Shown here piece after piece: positions 60,547 through 64,000 of a DNA stretch of 64,000 bases. The notes under the pieces were generated by a model, which was not told the DNA's origin, ran no database searches, and was given only the letters and a program-made list of their open reading frames with translations. Where the stretch lies: the NCBI GenBank assembly GCA_002118135.1, contig BDIU01000051.1, positions 1 through 64,000 of the forward strand. The letters run 5' to 3'. The translations under genes were made by a program, and so were the position numbers. Position 1 is the first letter of the stretch, and each line of letters starts with the position of its first letter. This stretch comes from Trebouxia sp. TZW2008. Lineage: Eukaryota > Chlorophyta > Trebouxiophyceae > Trebouxiales > Trebouxiaceae.

Positions 60547-63500
60547 ATGCTGCTCGCGGCCAGACAACTTGCGCTGCGGCATCAGACCCACGGCAGCGGC
60601 TTTCCGAGATCAATCTGCGGTCAGTCTCGCACAGCCCTTGCGCTGCGCGGCCTACAGACACGCGCGCGGGCGAGCAGCAGAGATGTAGACGTTGTGGTGG
60701 TTGGCGGTGGACACGCGGGTACTTGCCGTGCTCAATTTTCTATACTCGCCATTGTCACCATTGTCACCATCACCATGTCCAGCCTTCGAGGAATCAACAC
60801 GTTTGTGCCTTGACAGGATGCGAAGCTGCAGCAGCAGCTGCAAGGCGAGGTGCCAGCACTTTGCTGGTAACACCGCGCCCACAAGCAAGCATTGGTGAAA
60901 TGAGCTGCAACCCAAGCATAGGAGGGCTTGCCAAAGGAACGCTGGTCAGAGAAGTCGATGCACTGGATGGGCTCATGGTACAAGCACCAACCATTTGCAT
61001 GCAATCAAGTATCGCCAACCTTTGACATTCTTTGATGTAGCACATCATCTCATGCCTGATCAAGAGATATGTATAAAGCCCAGCAGCTACTATGCATGAT
61101 CAACAGATCATGTCTTTCCAGGTCGCGTAGCGCTTATCACGGCACAGATGTTGCAAAGTGACTTCTGGAAGTACATTTCCTGCTTTGCTGCAACAAAGCG
61201 ACAGATGCTGCTGTTCGCAAGGACTTAAGCAGGCACTTGTCAAATGCACAACACACTGCCTGCAACACGGTCGTGTACAGTAGACGGTATCAGTTGTCTT
61301 CTTACATAGTCTGTATAGCCCCGTGTTGGTGCCCTATTCTTGTGACCCACTGATTGATGAATGGAGTACAGTGCTGAACCCCCTTTTGATCTGTTGCTAC
61401 TGGTCTGCCAGGAAAGCTGCTGGGATCCAATTTCAGTTGCTCAATGCCTCAAGAGGTCCTGCAATGAGAGGCCCTAGGGCACACATGGACCGCCACCTGT
61501 ACAAGCACCACATGTGAAACTAGTTGTTTTCAGTGCCAGCTTTTCAGACATGCAAGTTTAACGCTTGATACTTGTTGTGATCTTGTGCTTTTTGTTTGCA
61601 GGGCAAAGTGGCAGATGCTGCTGTTATCCAATGAATGCCTCCAAGGGCCCTGCAGTCAGGGGGCCTAGGGCACACATGAATCGTCAGCTGTACAAGCACC
61701 ACATGCAAAGCCAATTAGCTTCAGTGCCAGCTTTTCAGACATGCAAGTTTAACACTTGATACTTGTTGTGATCTTGTGCTTTTTATTTGCAGGGCAAAGT
61801 GGCAGATGCTGCTGGTATCCAATTCCGCATGCTAAATGCCTCCAAGGGCCCTGCAGTCAGGGGCCCTAGGGCACAGATGGACCGTCAGCTGTACAAGCAT
61901 TACATGCAAAGACATCTGGCTGCTGTACCCAGATTGGAGATTGTTGACGATGCTGTCACCAACATCCTGCTGGAATCTGGAGTGGAGGGCGCAAGAGCAA
62001 CAGCTGGCGTCATGCTTGCATCAGGTGACTCAGCGCAAGTCTCACACTGATTTATCAGCGTCATCAACACCTCTGTCATCACCATCATTGATATGCTGTT
62101 TGGCAAGATTTCAGCTGACTGCCTCTATGTGTACCTAGTTGGGCCTGCTGAGCCTGCCTAGCCCACGTTTATAATGAGCGAATGAATGAAGATTTCAAGA
62201 CTTTGCAGCATTGCATGCAGCGCCACTTGGCTGCAGTGCCCAACTTACAGATTGTTGATGACGTTGTTACAATCATCCTGTTGGAATCTGGCAGGAACAG
62301 TACAAGATCAACAGCTGGAGTCATGCTTGCATGAAATGACTTCAGCACAAGCTCAAAATTGTCTTATTATGCTTGGAGACCGTTGATGACATTGTGACAA
62401 TCATCCTGCTGGAATCTGGCAGGAACAGCACATGATCAACAGCTGGTCTCATGCATGCATCAGGTAATGATGATGATAAGTTAGAACACCCAGCACAGGT
62501 GCTGGGTGTGCGTGACGCTAACACATTCGCACCAAGTCAATCAGTGCACATCTTGCTCTGTTTAGGTATTCAGCTCTGCAAAACTGCATCTCAAAGGGGT
62601 GCAACGGTACAAACTGGTGAAGCTTGACATCAAGGCATTGCAACATGCAGCTGCTCTGCATTCACACAGTGCAACCTAGCACAGCTGTCAGGGTCATTTG
62701 GTCTGAGTCGGCAGCGTGTTTCTGCATGCTGTGTCCACACTGTGAAATGATGCAGCCTTCTGCTTGTAGGTGAACACATCACATGCAAGAGCGTGGTGAT
62801 CACAACAGGCACGTTTCTGAGGGGAGTAATTCACATTGGCAGCAGGACTAAGGCTGCAGGCCGCATGCCAAGCTCAACCACTCAGGTACAGGATATCTTG
62901 GTCTCATCACTGGACACGATCCTTGGCCATGCTTCTTATGCCAAAATGGCTAAAACCACAAATAACAGGGCAGCCAGATTGCGGCGGTCAGATTCCGGAG
63001 GCTTTGTGCGAACAACAGAGATGTTCTTACATTGAGTGTCCTCCGAGCAAGAGTGTACTGCACATGTGCTGTGTTCTTCTGTTTGTTATCGTATGTCAGG
63101 AACTGGAGTCAAATAATCTTTCTCCATTGCCCAGAATGCAAAAGCCACAAGGCAAAAGATTCTTTTCCCATTTGACTGCAGGACAGGTCTGACAGGACAG
63201 CCGAAGCATCCACCTCTGCATCCTCCTCCTCAACTTCTTCATCAGACTCCTTCATGACAGATAAGGCAGATGCTGTGGCAGCCGCCGCAGCAGGGACCCT
63301 AGCACAAACCCTGGCAGATGCCGGTTTTGCCTTGGGCAGGCTCAAAACAGGCACTCCCCCCAGACTAGCTGCTGACACAATTGATTTTGGTCATCTGGAA
63401 CATCAGCCCGGTGACCAGAACCCCTTGCCATTTAGTTTCATGCACATGGGCAGCCCAGGCTGGCGGCCAGATTCCCGCCAGGTGTCATGCTATGGCACAA

Positions 63501-64000
63501 GGACGACTGAAGCTACTGAGAAGTGGGTGAACGAGTGCGTCGCCTCTGGCAGGGGAGCTAAGTTTGGCGTTGATTTGCTAGGGGTGACGCAGGGAGGCTG
63601 CATTGAGCCCAGGTGAGAAGTTGTTCATCAACGGGCATTATGTTTAAGGTGCAGTGTTTCGGCTGCTTTGAATCAAATATGGCTAGGGGTTTTGCTGGGC
63701 CTGGCAAAGCAGTACTGTCATCTGTGTTGATTGCCCATGACATCAGCAAGAGCCTCGTGAGGCTTGATCGAGTGCCAAAACAAACTCTGATGCGGCTTGT
63801 GAGTCTGCGTCTGCCTTGACATTGTCATTGTTATACAGCAGCTGCGTAATTTGCTATTTGTCTGGAGTACATGATAATCAGATTGGCAGCATGGAGATGA
63901 CATGCTGAACACAAATCCCAAGGAGTGTATTGACCGTCATGATGCTAACTGGCATAGGCTTTCTTTTCTTTGATTGCCATTTCTTGTCTCCCTTTGTTTT
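60547..64000 (+). CDS. MTO1: Mitochondrial MnmG/MTO1 (GidA), partial, cut at window end
   Basis: Five exons are visible (60547-60718, 60817-60977, 61793-62024, 62770-62885, 63182-63612), with consistent phases; the last ends in phase 2 and the next is not seen. Residues 1-50 are Arg/Ala/Ser-rich like an organelle transit peptide. The FAD-binding motif is VVGGGHAG (Gly53-Gly58). Then come [50 protein letters not shown] and [11 protein letters not shown], all diagnostic of MnmG. With MnmE this enzyme adds carboxymethylaminomethyl or a related group to the wobble uridine of organellar tRNAs. A Ser-rich, low-complexity insert of about 40 residues ([13 protein letters not shown]) precedes GRLKTGTPP. 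The intron either side of exon 3 carries partial exon copies. Confidence 0.93.
61411..61792 (+). repeat. Two copies of MnmG exon 3 5' part
   Basis: Copies start near 61411 and at 61602, before intact exon 3 at 61793; the spacing is 191 bp in both cases. Each has a CAG acceptor and sequence for GPRAHMxRxLYKHHM. The first reaches a TGA. The second has lost the reading frame through a deletion. The flanking intron sequence (cttgatacttgttgtgatct) is duplicated too. Confidence 0.92.
62195..62470 (+). repeat. Two copies of MnmG exon 3 3' part
   Basis: Downstream of exon 3 (ends 62024), copies of its second half occur at ~62205-62335 ([21 protein letters not shown]) and ~62380-62465 ([17 protein letters not shown]). 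The second is followed by a potential donor (catcaggtaatg). They lie in the intron before 62770. Confidence 0.88.

Noticed and set aside
63700..63760. Next MnmG exon near a cagtactgtc site
   Set aside because: The bases after the AG do not give the YCPS-type continuation in the required phase. The real next exon is probably beyond the window.

Overview
The window is nuclear DNA of a green alga, most likely a chlorophyte (a trebouxiophyte would fit, but this is not proven). The evidence is intron-dense genes with GT-AG introns, a plant-type PEX5 that still has its PEX7-binding region, a plant-type RBL13 rhomboid, a fused FMN hydrolase/riboflavin kinase, and the CDC26-TTM3 gene pair of the plant lineage. 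No rRNA, tRNA, CRISPR array or prokaryotic operon was found. I assembled the exon models by hand from splice sites, reading frame and protein similarity. In the complete models the exon phases agree and the summed CDS is a multiple of three, but there is no transcript support.

Layout. 1-1492: segment bounded by ~110-nt inverted repeats. 1493-4905: decayed repeats, no convincing gene. 4906-9967 (+): secreted protein with two CBM1-like modules and a ferritin-like domain. 10798-12439 (+): rhomboid protease RBL13. 13538-22132 (-): PEX5, the peroxisomal import receptor. 22541-43295 (+): a 28-exon gene for an unrecognised ~2,690-residue Ala/Gln-rich coiled-coil protein, divergent from PEX5. 44432-48461 (-): secreted 347-residue repeat protein of unknown function. 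About 50000-50932: 5'-truncated pogo/Tigger-like transposon. 51027-53190 (-): bifunctional FMN hydrolase/riboflavin kinase. 53191-56617: no convincing gene, one minisatellite. 56618-60265 (-): CDC26 followed by TTM3 on what looks like one bicistronic transcript. 60547 to the right edge (+): mitochondrial-type MnmG/MTO1, cut off by the window end.

Two things stand out. First, the CDC26 stop codon and the TTM3 start codon are one base apart (TAG-C-ATG) within one exon, so the bicistronic arrangement known in Arabidopsis is present here. Second, nearly every gene carries tandem partial copies of its exons. Copies of an exon's 5' edge, with acceptor, lie in the intron upstream of the intact exon. 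Copies of a 3' edge, with donor, lie in the intron downstream. The introns have therefore grown by accumulating exon-edge decoys that splicing must ignore or could use as alternative exons.

The products are not one pathway. They cover peroxisome import, flavin cofactor synthesis, mitochondrial tRNA modification, cell-cycle control, membrane proteolysis, two secreted proteins and one large putative scaffold.
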